Shown in pieces: positions 1 through 8,093 of a stretch of 42,348 bases of DNA. The translations under genes were made by a program, and so were the position numbers. Under the pieces are notes generated by a model. The model made no database searches, had not been told where the DNA came from, and worked only from the letters and a program-made list of their open reading frames with translations. Position 1 is the stretch's first letter; every line of letters starts with the position of its first letter. Source of the DNA: Acidobacteriaceae bacterium (GTDB lineage Bacteria > Acidobacteriota > Terriglobia > Bryobacterales > Bryobacteraceae); contig JAFAMM010000083.1 of the NCBI GenBank assembly GCA_019233375.1, forward strand, positions 1 through 42,348. The letters are read 5' to 3'.

Positions 1-687
1 CGGACAAAGGCGGTCGTGATTGTCAACCCGAACAACCCGACGGGTTCGTTCCTGAAACCGGCGGAACGGAGAGCGCTCGCCGAACTGGCCAGCAAATACT
101 CACTTCCTGTTATCTGCGACGAAGTCTTTTTGGATTACCCGCTGGCGGAAGCTGCACCCGGAGGCACCTTGCTTGGCTGCGGAGCGCCGCTTACGTTTTG
201 CCTGAATGGCTTATCGAAAATGGCCGGCATGCCCCATCTCAAGCTTGGGTGGATCGTGCTGGACGGAGATCGAGCCAAAGTACGAGCAGCGCGCGACCGG
301 CTGGAATTGATCCTTGACACGTATCTATCCGTGAACCTTCCCGTCCAATCCGCGCTCAGCGACCTGTTCGCCGTGGGCGATGAGATCCGCGCAAAGCTAC
401 TCGCGCGCATCAGAGGCAATTTCGCTTTCTTGAAGGCTGAACTCACCGCGAGCGCGGTCCACGTGCTTACCACCGAGGGTGGCTGGTCGGCTATTTTGCA
501 ACTGCCCAAAGTGCTGACCGAAGAGGTCTGGGTCGAGCGTCTCTTGACAGAACAGGACATTATCGTTCAGCCCGGCTACTTCTTCGACATGTTCTCCGAA
601 CCGTATGTGGTGGTGAGCCTGATCGCGGAACCGGAGGCGTTCAGAATCGGCGTGCGACGGTTGAAAACCCTCTCGAGTGCCGGTTAG
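1..687 (+). CDS. PLP-dependent class I/II aminotransferase, 3' part
   Basis: The reading frame is open from base 1 (it begins RTKAVVIVNPNNPTG), so the start and N-terminal part lie before the window; 228 residues are present. NPNNPTG near the left edge is the substrate/PLP-binding loop of fold-type I aminotransferases. The CDE motif (Asp40 of the fragment) should contact the pyridine nitrogen. The Lys in LNGLSKMAG (about residue 73) should form the Schiff base, and an Arg-rich C-terminal helix (RIGVRRL) fits the carboxylate-binding end. The family transfers amino groups between amino acids and 2-oxo acids in the cytosol. The substrate cannot be told from this fragment. The stop TAG at 685-687 overlaps the end of the opposing secreted-protein gene by 4 bases. 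Confidence 0.88.
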   Translation, partial: RTKAVVIVNPNNPTGSFLKPAERRALAELASKYSLPVICDEVFLDYPLAEAAPGGTLLGCGAPLTFCLNGLSKMAGMPHLKLGWIVLDGDRAKVRAARDRLELILDTYLSVNLPVQSALSDLFAVGDEIRAKLLARIRGNFAFLKAELTASAVHVLTTEGGWSAILQLPKVLTEEVWVERLLTEQDIIVQPGYFFDMFSEPYVVVSLIAEPEAFRIGVRRLKTLSSAG

Positions 688-1544
688 CGCTCAAGACTAA
701 AGGCGCGTTTTATTTCGTATGCTGTGTTTCCGATAAGATCGTGCACGGTCAGCACGAGCGTATACGCTCCCGCTGGACTGTCTTTTTTCGTCGTCAGGTC
801 AAGGTTACCCGGCACATAATGCGCGGGGTAGAAACTGCTCGATTGCAACTCGGCGGCATGAGGTTGTTCGATGAACGGTTTGCCGTCCGGTCCTATCACC
901 GTCAATCCATACGCAAGACGGTAGGCGTTTCCAAGGTTGAACTTGTAGCCGGTCATGTCGAAACGCACGTAGACGGTATCACCCGGGCTGTAAGCGGGCA
1001 CCGCGAGTGGCTCGCTATCTTCTTCGCTTCTCAGAAAGCGAAAGTTCTCAACTGTGATTGAGCGCGATGTTTTGATTTGCACGCCGCCGATACGGAAGGG
1101 GAAATCCGCCGTGGTTTCCGCTTTCGAAATACCATCCTGCACATACACGTGGATGCGATAATCGCCGGCCGCCAGGAATGAGGGCAATAAGAACGAGGCG
1201 CGGCGCTTCGGCATCCAGTTCTTGTCCTCCGGATGAAGCTCCTCTTTGATCTCGCCTTTCACAGGCGCCGTGAGGGCAATCCCGCTCATGTCTTCGGGAA
1301 CCAATTCGTACGTCAGAGCGATTTTCCGCGTCTCGGTCTTCGGATCCGTATCGCTGCTGAACCCAGCCACTTCAAACGTGAAGTAAACAAAATCACCCGG
1401 CAGAAATTTATAGTCCTGGCTCACGGCGGGCGCATCTTCTCCTGCTTCCACACCTCCCGCCAACACCGCAAGCGATGATCTGGCGGGCTGACAGAAGGCG
1501 GCCGAAAGGAAGCACAGTGACAAGAAACTTGCCCACGCAACCAT
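684..1544 (-). CDS. secreted protein with two tandem beta-sandwich-like repeats
   Basis: I do not recognise a named family. The start is placed at the ATG at 1544 because MVAWASFLSLCFLSAAFC is a convincing signal peptide; a longer open frame reaches 1889 but would run through the divergent methyltransferase. The mature protein (about 255 residues) contains two similar halves. Each opens with a PGD-(F/T)-VY-x-F pattern (LPGDFVYFTFEVAGF, SPGDTVYVRFDMTGY) and closes with an AGxY strand plus a V-x-D turn (AAGDYRIHVYVQDG, PAGAYTLVLTVHDL). This suggests a duplicated Ig-like or jelly-roll domain working outside the cytoplasm. It is divergent from the methyltransferase gene with a 48-base gap, so the two may share a promoter region. 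Function unknown. Confidence 0.7.
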   Translation of the reverse strand: MVAWASFLSLCFLSAAFCQPARSSLAVLAGGVEAGEDAPAVSQDYKFLPGDFVYFTFEVAGFSSDTDPKTETRKIALTYELVPEDMSGIALTAPVKGEIKEELHPEDKNWMPKRRASFLLPSFLAAGDYRIHVYVQDGISKAETTADFPFRIGGVQIKTSRSITVENFRFLRSEEDSEPLAVPAYSPGDTVYVRFDMTGYKFNLGNAYRLAYGLTVIGPDGKPFIEQPHAAELQSSSFYPAHYVPGNLDLTTKKDSPAGAYTLVLTVHDLIGNTAYEIKRAFSLER

Positions 1545-1592
1545 GGCGACGCCCAGGGCATCGAAATGACGAAGTTTTCCCAGCACAGCGGT

Positions 1593-2306
1593 ATGAGCCG
1601 AACTCAAATCTTCAATAAGCGCCCGCAACGAGCGGCGATTGGCCGCTGGTTGCTGGTTTTGATGACAGCGGCTCTGCCGGCGCCGGGAATCGCTCAGTCC
1701 GTCCATCCGATCACCGGGCGGCGTATCGCTCCCGTGATGGGCGCGGGCGGCGCTGACTGGCTTGACCGGGAAGAGCGAGAAGGCGAAGAACAGCCGCAGA
1801 AAGCCATTGCTCAACTTCATCTTAAACCCGGCATGTACGTCGCCGATGTCGGCGCCGGAACCGGTTATTACAGCATTCGAATCGCGCAAAGCATTGTGCC
1901 CGGCGGTCTCGTGTATGCGAATGATATCCAGCAGGAGATGCTTGATCGATTAGCGAAGAACGCGGCAGCACAGCACGTCACAAACATAGTTCCCGTGTTG
2001 GGGACGGAGTCGGATCCGCGGCTGCCTGCCGGCAAGATCGATTTAATAATTCTGGTCGACGTCTATCACGAATTTTCGATGCCGGAGCGCATGCTGGACC
2101 GGTTGCGAAATTCCTTGAAGCCCAATGGCGAACTGGTGCTGCTGGAATACCGGCAAGAGGACCCTTCGATACCGATCCGCCCCGAGCACAAGATGACGGT
2201 GGCGGAGATAAAGGCGGAAGTCATACCCCAAGGGTACCGGTTCGAGAAACTGGTGGAAGTTCTTCCCAGGCAGCACATGGTGTTCTTCCTCAAGCCTCAG
2301 TCATGA
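1593..2306 (+). CDS. class I SAM-dependent methyltransferase with N-terminal signal peptide
   Basis: A 237-residue protein from the ATG at 1593; an in-frame ATG at 1566 would add nine residues. From 1593 the N-terminus reads as a signal peptide: basic n-region, hydrophobic GRWLLVLMTAALPAPG, then a possible cleavage after GIAQ. The catalytic domain follows. Motif I is VADVGAGTGYYS (about residues 83-94), an acidic residue at the end of beta2 lies in YANDIQ, and a motif-IV-like segment is LIILVDVYHEF. The C-terminal half has the usual alternating strands. The family transfers a methyl group from S-adenosylmethionine; the acceptor is unknown. Export of a SAM-using enzyme is puzzling, because SAM is a cytosolic cofactor. 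A membrane-anchored cytosolic enzyme is an alternative reading. Confidence 0.85.
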   Translation: MSRTQIFNKRPQRAAIGRWLLVLMTAALPAPGIAQSVHPITGRRIAPVMGAGGADWLDREEREGEEQPQKAIAQLHLKPGMYVADVGAGTGYYSIRIAQSIVPGGLVYANDIQQEMLDRLAKNAAAQHVTNIVPVLGTESDPRLPAGKIDLIILVDVYHEFSMPERMLDRLRNSLKPNGELVLLEYRQEDPSIPIRPEHKMTVAEIKAEVIPQGYRFEKLVEVLPRQHMVFFLKPQS

Positions 2307-2363
2307 GCGCCCGCGATGGCTAAACAACGCGAATAACATGGAATCAGGACGGAAACCAACCCA

Positions 2364-3326
2364 GTGGGGCTCATAACCGGCGCTCCTCCGCTACCGATTA
2401 GCAGATATACAGAGTTTGACCGCGAACGCTGGAAAGCGCTGCGCGCCAACACACCGTTGTTGCTGACGGAAGAAGAGCTGGAGGGTTTGCGCGGCATCAA
2501 CGAGCAGGTCTCGCTGCGGGAAGTGGAGGATATCTACGTTCCGCTATCGCGTTTACTGAATTTGCATGTTGCGGCGGTGCAACATCTCTATGAAGCGCGC
2601 CGGGAATTCCTGGGGATTTCGCAGCCGCAGAAGACGACATACATCATCGGAATCGGCGGCAGCGTAGCGGTTGGGAAGAGCACTTTCTCGCGCGTGTTGC
2701 GCGCCGGCCTTGCACGCTGGCGGAATCATCCGCGAGTCGAATTGGTCACCACCGACGGATTTCTTTATCCAAACGAAATTCTGGAACGGCGCGGTTTGAT
2801 GGGGCGAAAAGGCTTTCCCGAAAGCTATGACCAGCGATCGCTTCTAAGATTCCTGGCCGATATCAAAGCGGGCGTGGCAACGGTGCAAGCGCCGGTCTAT
2901 TCTCATCTGCAATACAACATCGTTCCCGGGTTGATGCAAGCCATCTCTCAGCCGGATATTCTCATCCTTGAAGGCTTGAATGTGTTGCAAAGTCCGGACG
3001 CGCAGCGCGGGTCTACGCGCGTGTTTGTGTCGGATTTTTTTGACTTCTCGATTTACCTTGACGCTGAAGAAGGAACAATCGAGCGCTGGTATATAGAGCG
3101 ATTTCTGCGTCTGAGAGACACAGTTTTTCAGAACGAAGCATCATATTTCCATCGCTACGCCGCGCTCTCTGAGATGGAAGCTATGGAGACCGCCCGCAAA
3201 ATATGGGCTGAAATCAATCTCGTAAACCTGCGCGAGAACATCCGGCCGACGCGCGAACGGGCGCACCTCATCCTCGAGAAGACCGGCGATCACTACGTGA
3301 ACAGAGTAAAGCTCAGGCGCGTTTAA
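2364..3326 (+). CDS. coaA: type I pantothenate kinase
   Basis: Phosphorylates pantothenate with ATP, the first and controlling step of coenzyme A synthesis, in the cytosol. The 320-residue protein matches the bacterial type I CoaA length and follows the E. coli sequence closely: [13 protein letters not shown] at the N-terminus, P-loop GSVAVGKST at residues 99-107, TTDGFLYPN (catalytic Asp region), [37 protein letters not shown] and the closing NLRENI-PTRERA block. The start is GTG at 2364, with a weak purine-rich stretch (AGGACGG) about 12 bases upstream; no better start fits the family N-terminus. It converges on the tRNA-Ala gene. Confidence 0.97.
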   Translation: MGLITGAPPLPISRYTEFDRERWKALRANTPLLLTEEELEGLRGINEQVSLREVEDIYVPLSRLLNLHVAAVQHLYEARREFLGISQPQKTTYIIGIGGSVAVGKSTFSRVLRAGLARWRNHPRVELVTTDGFLYPNEILERRGLMGRKGFPESYDQRSLLRFLADIKAGVATVQAPVYSHLQYNIVPGLMQAISQPDILILEGLNVLQSPDAQRGSTRVFVSDFFDFSIYLDAEEGTIERWYIERFLRLRDTVFQNEASYFHRYAALSEMEAMETARKIWAEINLVNLRENIRPTRERAHLILEKTGDHYVNRVKLRRV

Positions 3327-3402
3327 CTGCGGTGGTGGTGCTGTGTTCGCGAGCCGCGGCCGCGCGAGCAGAAGTACTTGTAGTTTGAGATTTGAGTAGA
3401 AC

Positions 3403-3478
3403 TGGTGGACCTGGAGAGATTCGAACTCTCGACCTCTTCCATGCCATGGAAGCGCGCTCCCAACTGCGCCACAGGCCC
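3403..3478 (-). tRNA. tRNA-Ala (anticodon GGC)
   Basis: Read on the minus strand, the 76-base sequence folds as a tRNA. The acceptor arm is GGGCCTG with CAGGTCC, discriminator A, and an encoded CCA end at 3403-3405. The anticodon arm is CTTCC with GGAAG around the loop ATGGCAT, giving anticodon GGC (alanine, codons GCC/GCU). The T arm is GAGAG with CTCTC around TTCGAAT. Reading the plus strand here gives a well-known false ORF (GEIRTLDLFHAME). It stands between coaA and the orphan HisKA gene. Confidence 0.96.
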
Positions 3479-3499
3479 TCTCGAAGGTTTTACGTCCCG

Positions 3500-3508
3500 A
3501 GAATAGCA
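3500..3508 (-). promoter_or_regulatory. extended -10 promoter of tRNA-Ala
   Basis: On the minus strand TGCTATTCT lies 21 bases upstream of the first tRNA base, which is right for a short leader. It is an extended -10 (TGN plus TATTCT, 5 of 6 consensus). No good -35 is visible. The tRNA-Arg gene at 26150 has nearly the same element. Confidence 0.5.
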
Positions 3509-3672
3509 CATCACAGTACCGGGAAACTTGCGGCCGAGGTAAGAACGATTACCACAGATATGCGGACATCAGCTATTGACTCCAAGCTTGAGACGGAGCA
3601 CAATCGAACGGGTAAAAGCTTCCGGGCGCGCGGAAAAACACCAGTGATAGCCTGGAAGCTCCGTAGCTCTCA

Positions 3673-3975
3673 ATGAACAACGTGTCTCCGTTTGCCATTC
3701 CAGGGCAGGAGGTTTCCTCTGCTCAATCCGACGTTGCGGGTGTTCACCCCGACACGCTTGATCAACTCATTCACGAACTGCGGCAGCCGCTAAGCGTGAT
3801 AGAGTCCCTTGCGTATTATCTGGAACTGACGGTTAGCGACAATACCTGCTGCACGCATCTTCAGAAAATCCGGCTCATGCTGCTCAAGGCCCATGCGATT
3901 CTGGAACAGGCTTCCGGGTACTCAAGGCCGCCGGATCTGGTCGCTCACAGGCGCTCACTGGTACAGGGGCACTGA
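3673..3975 (+). CDS. stand-alone HisKA (DHp) domain protein, no ATPase domain
   Basis: A 100-residue protein whose centre is an H-box of histidine kinases: LIHELRQPLSVIESLAYYLE, with the candidate phospho-accepting His at residue 34. A second helix follows (HLQKIRLMLLKAHAILEQA), as in a dimerisation/histidine-phosphotransfer hairpin. There is no sensor domain before it and no HATPase domain (N, G1, G2 boxes) after it; the frame ends with TGA and the opposing lpxD gene follows at once. It cannot phosphorylate itself by the usual route. It may dimerise with a full kinase, act as a phosphotransfer adaptor, or be a remnant. Start is ATG 3673. The partner is not in the window. Confidence 0.6.
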   Translation: MNNVSPFAIPGQEVSSAQSDVAGVHPDTLDQLIHELRQPLSVIESLAYYLELTVSDNTCCTHLQKIRLMLLKAHAILEQASGYSRPPDLVAHRRSLVQGH

Positions 3976-3982
3976 AGTTATT

Positions 3983-5044
3983 TCATCCGCCGTTCTTAGT
4001 TTCTAAGTCTCGTTCTTCCGTCAATTGATCCAGCCTGCGCTTGAGTTCGCGCACGCCGTCGCGAAGTTCCTGTAACTTCGCGACGTGCGCCAGGCCCTTC
4101 AGGTGCTGTCGAAGCGGTCGGGCGGGTATACCCCACACCGGTTCGCCGGCGCGGACCCGCTGCGATGTCAGAATGCCCGCTTTCCCGCCGACAACAGCCC
4201 GAGCTTCAATCGATGCCTTTTCGCCTATACCTGCCTGGCCGCCGATCATCGCGAAGTCTCCTACCGTGACGCTGCCCGAAAAACCGGTCTGGGCCGCCAC
4301 GAGTACATGCTTGCCGATTCTGCAGTTGTGCCCGACGTGTATCAGATTGTCGAGTTTCGTTCCGTCGCCGATGCTCGTCACGCCCAGAGCAGCGCGATCA
4401 ATGCAGCAGTTGGCGCCGATCTCCACGTCGTCACCGATTTGGACAGTTCCGATCTGTGGAAATTTCTCATAGCCCTCGCCGCTCGGCGCGAAACCGAAGC
4501 CATCCGCACCAATGACACACCCCGAGTGCAGGATGACTCGCGAACCGACGGTCACCCGCTCATAGATGGTCACGCGCGCATGCAACGTACAGTCCGGACC
4601 AAGGCGTACGTACGCCCCGATGCTGCAGCCGTCAGCCAACAGACAGCCGCTCTCAATAACAGCTCCTTCGCCAATGACACAGTACGGGCCCACCGAGCAA
4701 CCGGGCGCAATGCTTGCCGTCGACGCAATCAGTGCTGTCGGGTGAATCACTCCGCTGCGGGTTTGCCGCGGGAAGAGAGCGCCAACAGCTTTTGCAAATG
4801 CGCCGCGCGGATCGGACACGCGGATTAGCGTCGAAGCCCCTTCTCGATCGAAAGACGCGTCTACAATCAGGCAGCCCGCTCGCGATTTATGCGCTTTGGC
4901 ATGCGCTTTTTTGCCGGTGACAAATGACAGGTCATCGCTCGATGCGTCTTCGAGCGAATTCGCGCCAGTAATGATTTTCGCGGCATCGCCCTCAACCGAA
5001 CCAGTGCACAAATCAGCTATTTGAGCGGCCGTGAGGGCGGGCAT
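3983..5044 (-). CDS. lpxD: UDP-3-O-(3-hydroxyacyl)glucosamine N-acyltransferase
   Basis: Third enzyme of lipid A synthesis: adds the N-linked hydroxyacyl chain from acyl-ACP to UDP-3-O-acylglucosamine. The 353-residue protein has the LpxD order: uridine-binding N-terminal domain (about 1-98), then a left-handed beta helix of hexapeptide repeats (about 99-310, IGxxxxI pattern), then a charged C-terminal helix ([18 protein letters not shown]). The catalytic His falls at residue 239 (HVGHN), the same number as in E. coli. An in-frame TAA lies just upstream of the ATG, so the start is fixed at 5044 or later. GGAGG directly abuts this ATG with no spacer, an odd ribosome site. Only 14 bases separate it from divergent lpxA. 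Confidence 0.96.
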   Translation of the reverse strand: MPALTAAQIADLCTGSVEGDAAKIITGANSLEDASSDDLSFVTGKKAHAKAHKSRAGCLIVDASFDREGASTLIRVSDPRGAFAKAVGALFPRQTRSGVIHPTALIASTASIAPGCSVGPYCVIGEGAVIESGCLLADGCSIGAYVRLGPDCTLHARVTIYERVTVGSRVILHSGCVIGADGFGFAPSGEGYEKFPQIGTVQIGDDVEIGANCCIDRAALGVTSIGDGTKLDNLIHVGHNCRIGKHVLVAAQTGFSGSVTVGDFAMIGGQAGIGEKASIEARAVVGGKAGILTSQRVRAGEPVWGIPARPLRQHLKGLAHVAKLQELRDGVRELKRRLDQLTEERDLETKNGG

Positions 5045-5058
5045 CCTCCATACTTAGC

Positions 5059-5874
5059 ATGTATATGGCCGTGGAGAGCTCAGCCTATATCGCGCCGACC
5101 GCGCGCGTTCATCCGGACGCCATTATCGGTGCGGGAACGCGCATCGGAGAATTTTGCGTCATCGAATCGAATGTCGTAATCGGCGCGCGCTGCCTCCTGG
5201 AACCGTACGTGTATGTGAAGCGCTGGACGACTCTCGGCGAGCAAAATGAGATTTCCGCCGGCACAGTGTTAGGAACCGATCCCCTGGATAAAGCGTTTGG
5301 TGGCGAGCGCAGCTATTTATTCATCGGAGACGGAAATAAGATTCGCGAGCATTACACGATCTCGCGCGGCACGCAGCCGGAATCAGAAACGCGTATCGGC
5401 AATCATAATTACATCATGACGTCCGGCCATATCGCACACAATTGCACCATGGGAGACAACATTGTCGTCGCAAGCTGCGCCCTGGTTGCGGGGTATGTGG
5501 ATATCGAGAGCCAGGCATTTATCTCCGGAGGCGTCGTAATCCATCAGCATTCAAAGATTGGAAGGCTGGCGATGGTCGGAGGAAATTCACGTGTAAACAG
5601 TGATGTCCCGCCTTTTTTCCTTTACTCCGATTTCAATGCGGCGCCTAAGGGGCTCAACACCGTGGGCTTGAGGCGCGCTGGATTTTCCCATGAAGACATG
5701 AAGAAATTAAAGGCTGCATATCGAATTTTGTACCGGTTGGGCCTCAAGCAGGACGAAGCTCTCCGGCGGATCGAAGCCGAGGCATTTTCAGAGCACACGA
5801 TGCATTTGATCAAATTCGTGCGTGAGAGTAAGCGAGGGATCTGCCGGGAAAGCACAAAAGGCGCGGAGGATTAG
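5059..5874 (+). CDS. lpxA: acyl-ACP--UDP-N-acetylglucosamine O-acyltransferase
   Basis: First enzyme of lipid A synthesis: moves a hydroxyacyl chain from ACP to the 3-OH of UDP-GlcNAc. The 271 residues form a hexapeptide-repeat beta helix (about 10-195), with the HIAHNC motif carrying the catalytic His. They then form the family's helical C-terminal domain (NTVGLRRAGFSHEDMKKLKAAYRILY). The KIREHYTISRGT and GGVVIHQHSKIGRLAMVGG segments are typical LpxA. Two starts are possible: ATG 5059 and ATG 5065. The second puts the catalytic His at 125 as in E. coli, but neither has a clear ribosome site. lpxA is divergent from lpxD instead of in the usual lpxD-fabZ-lpxA order; fabZ and lpxB are not in the window. 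Confidence 0.95.
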   Translation: MYMAVESSAYIAPTARVHPDAIIGAGTRIGEFCVIESNVVIGARCLLEPYVYVKRWTTLGEQNEISAGTVLGTDPLDKAFGGERSYLFIGDGNKIREHYTISRGTQPESETRIGNHNYIMTSGHIAHNCTMGDNIVVASCALVAGYVDIESQAFISGGVVIHQHSKIGRLAMVGGNSRVNSDVPPFFLYSDFNAAPKGLNTVGLRRAGFSHEDMKKLKAAYRILYRLGLKQDEALRRIEAEAFSEHTMHLIKFVRESKRGICRESTKGAED

Positions 5875-5889
5875 CGGCCCACCGATTCT

Positions 5890-7359
5890 CTACTGACCGG
5901 CACGCGCGAGCTGGGTGTGACTCAACGAGCCGGCGTACTGCGAGACACCTTTGAACAGAGCCTCCGCGATTCGTTGCCTTTGATCGCTCCGGCGCAGCAG
6001 GTGTTCGTCATGCGCATTCGAGACGAACCCGATTTCAGCGAGAATGGACGGCATCGTCGCCCCGATAAGGACAACGAACGGCGCTTGACGAACGCCCCGG
6101 TTTTTCGACTTTGCATTCATCCGGACAGAGGCGGCCCAGAGCGAAGCCTGCACTCTTTGGGCGAATTCGCGCGACTCTTCCAGCTTCGTTTCAAGAACCG
6201 CACGATGCAGCAGATCATTGAGATCCGAAATGGAGCTGGTGGAAGTTGCATTTTCCCGCATTGCCAGGTCGATCCCCGCCTTATCCGAGGTCAGGTTGAA
6301 ATAGTAGGTCTCGACACCCGTGGCCGAACTCTCGGGAGATGAGTTGGCGTGAATTGAGATAAAGAGATCAGCCTTCTGTTCGTTTGCGATGTGCGTGCGG
6401 TCCTCGAGAGGAATAAAAACATCACTCGACCGCGTGTAGACGACATCGGCTCCGAGCTGGCGGGTGATCAATTTTCCAAGACGAAGAGCAACGTCCAGAA
6501 CCAGCTCTTTCTCCATCAGACCATCCGGGCCGATCGTGCCTGTATCATGGCCGCCATGCCCGGCGTCGATGACCACACGGCCGAGTTTTAGGCCGAAGAC
6601 ACGAACCAGCGAACGATCGCCGCTGCTGTCGATCTTTGCGGGGGCTGAAAGCTGGCGACCTTTGGCCGAGTTCGGACGCGGAGCGAGTTCGCGGGTGGCG
6701 ACATTGACGCCGGGCGTCGCCACAGGCGTCGCAATTACAGTAGTAGCCGAGGGCTGCGCAGGCAGAGGCTGCAGTTGCAGCGTGTTCAGAACCATCAATT
6801 GCCGGTCTACCACGAGAATCGGATCTCGCGGAGCACTGAAGGCGGGCGCCGCGTCTTCGGCCGCGCCAGGAGCTGACGAGAGATCGATTACCTCGGATCC
6901 GGTCACGCTGCGCGCCACGGAAACACTTCCCGCTCCCGGGTTCTTGGGTCGAATTTCGATCATGAGCCGGTCGGGGTTTACGAGCTGGGATGAGACCACT
7001 TGCACGGGAGCAACGAGATCGAAGACAATGCGGGTCTTTCCCGGGCTGACTTCCGCGATTCGAATTTGCTTCAAAAGCCGGTCGCCGACCTGAATGGTCT
7101 GGACACCGCGATGCGCAGCCGAGGGAGGCAGCAATCCGCTCAGGTCAAAATAGAGCCGCGCGGGATTGTCGATCTGATCGGATGAAAGCTTGTACTCGCC
7201 TTGAGTTTGAACTGCGACTCGCGTCACATCGCCGAAGGACCAGAACCGAACCGCTTGCACGCGGGCGGGTCCCGCCGATTGTGCGAGCAAGTGAAACAGC
7301 AAAGGTTGCAGCGTAACGAGAACAAGAGCGGGGACCGGGCATCGGGGGAGGCGAGGCAT
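5890..7359 (-). CDS. amiC: N-acetylmuramoyl-L-alanine amidase with AMIN domain
   Basis: Periplasmic zinc amidase that cuts the lactyl-amide bond between MurNAc and the stem peptide, usually at division. Signal peptide at about 1-28 (VPALVLVTLQPLLFHLLAQS). The AMIN domain (about 35-138) has paired strands of the form VxRVAVxTQGxY. A Pro/Ala/Thr-rich linker covers about 145-255. The Amidase_3 domain (about 260-480) shows zinc ligands His in IDAGHGGHD, Glu in GLMEKE and His in ISIHAN, and the catalytic Glu in ILAEIGF. About 489 residues from ATG 7359; a GTG one codon earlier is also possible. The symbol follows domain architecture (AmiB/AmiC type). The 15-base gap to convergent lpxA leaves no room for a separate terminator. 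Confidence 0.93.
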   Translation of the reverse strand: MPRLPRCPVPALVLVTLQPLLFHLLAQSAGPARVQAVRFWSFGDVTRVAVQTQGEYKLSSDQIDNPARLYFDLSGLLPPSAAHRGVQTIQVGDRLLKQIRIAEVSPGKTRIVFDLVAPVQVVSSQLVNPDRLMIEIRPKNPGAGSVSVARSVTGSEVIDLSSAPGAAEDAAPAFSAPRDPILVVDRQLMVLNTLQLQPLPAQPSATTVIATPVATPGVNVATRELAPRPNSAKGRQLSAPAKIDSSGDRSLVRVFGLKLGRVVIDAGHGGHDTGTIGPDGLMEKELVLDVALRLGKLITRQLGADVVYTRSSDVFIPLEDRTHIANEQKADLFISIHANSSPESSATGVETYYFNLTSDKAGIDLAMRENATSTSSISDLNDLLHRAVLETKLEESREFAQRVQASLWAASVRMNAKSKNRGVRQAPFVVLIGATMPSILAEIGFVSNAHDEHLLRRSDQRQRIAEALFKGVSQYAGSLSHTQLARAGQ

Positions 7360-7502
7360 CACACAGAAAGCAGCCGGTCAGTCAGGCCGCCGCTCCTCAT
7401 GCCGGTATTTTAAAGAACTGGACCCCATAATACGATGTGTCGCGATTTTGTTTTATATGAATTATAGCCGGGATTGATGGTTTCGGGTGCTACCATTTGG
7501 GC

Positions 7503-8093
7503 ATGCGGACGGCAGGATTCGTCCTGGCAGGCGGCCAAAGTACGCGGATGGGGACCGATAAGGCACGTCTCCCCGCCGGCTCACATTTCCTGGTAGAAGA
7601 CGTCGCGCAAAAGGTGATGGTTGCGGCGGGCAACGTGGCCCTGATAGGACCGCCCCAACGGTATGCTGATCTGCCACTTGAGTGTCTCCCGGACCAGCGC
7701 CCGGGCTTTGGCCCCATTTCCGGGATTGAAACCGCGCTGGCCAGCGGCCGCGGCGAACTCAATTTGATAGTGGCCTGCGACATGCCACAATTGCAGACCG
7801 TCTGGTTGCGGGAGTTGCTCGCGAAAGCAGCCAATACCTACTCACTTTGTGTTGCCGGACGAGACGCGACCGGCGCCCTACACCCCCTTTGCGCGGTGTA
7901 CAGATCTTCCTGTCTGCCGTTTGTGGCCCGCGCAATCGACGAGGGCAGACTCAAGCTCTTGGACCTGCTGGCCCAATTGCGCAGCGATTTCTATTACATT
8001 GATGACACGGTTCTCAACCTGAACAAGCCGGAGGACTGGAGTTCGTGGCATGAGCACTGCTGTTACAGCTTTGAGCGAGTCAAGCCAGTTTAG
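7503..8093 (+). CDS. mobA: molybdenum cofactor guanylyltransferase
   Basis: Links GMP from GTP to molybdopterin, giving the guanine dinucleotide form used by enzymes such as formate dehydrogenase. 196 residues from ATG 7503; the TTG two codons earlier is unlikely. The nucleotide-binding signature LAGGQSTRMGTDKARL sits at the N-terminus. It is followed by GFGPISGIETAL, VACDMPQL (metal-binding Asp) and GALHPLCAVY, and near the end NLNKPEDW, all usual in MobA. The reading frame continues 14 residues past this and runs 44 bases into the next gene in another frame. fdhD at the right end of the window would need the same cofactor. Confidence 0.92.
   Translation: MRTAGFVLAGGQSTRMGTDKARLPAGSHFLVEDVAQKVMVAAGNVALIGPPQRYADLPLECLPDQRPGFGPISGIETALASGRGELNLIVACDMPQLQTVWLRELLAKAANTYSLCVAGRDATGALHPLCAVYRSSCLPFVARAIDEGRLKLLDLLAQLRSDFYYIDDTVLNLNKPEDWSSWHEHCCYSFERVKPV

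Noticed and set aside
1545-1889. 115-residue extension of the secreted protein gene
   Set aside because: It would cover the methyltransferase start and hide an evident signal peptide.
3340-3395. GC-rich imperfect inverted repeats downstream of coaA and tRNA-Ala as a terminator
   Set aside because: Pairing needs several bulges and no T run follows, so I could not support a call.
3392-3676. 94-residue plus-strand ORF reading through the tRNA-Ala locus
   Set aside because: GPGEIRTLDLFHAME is the standard false translation of an antisense tRNA; there is no ribosome site or family match.
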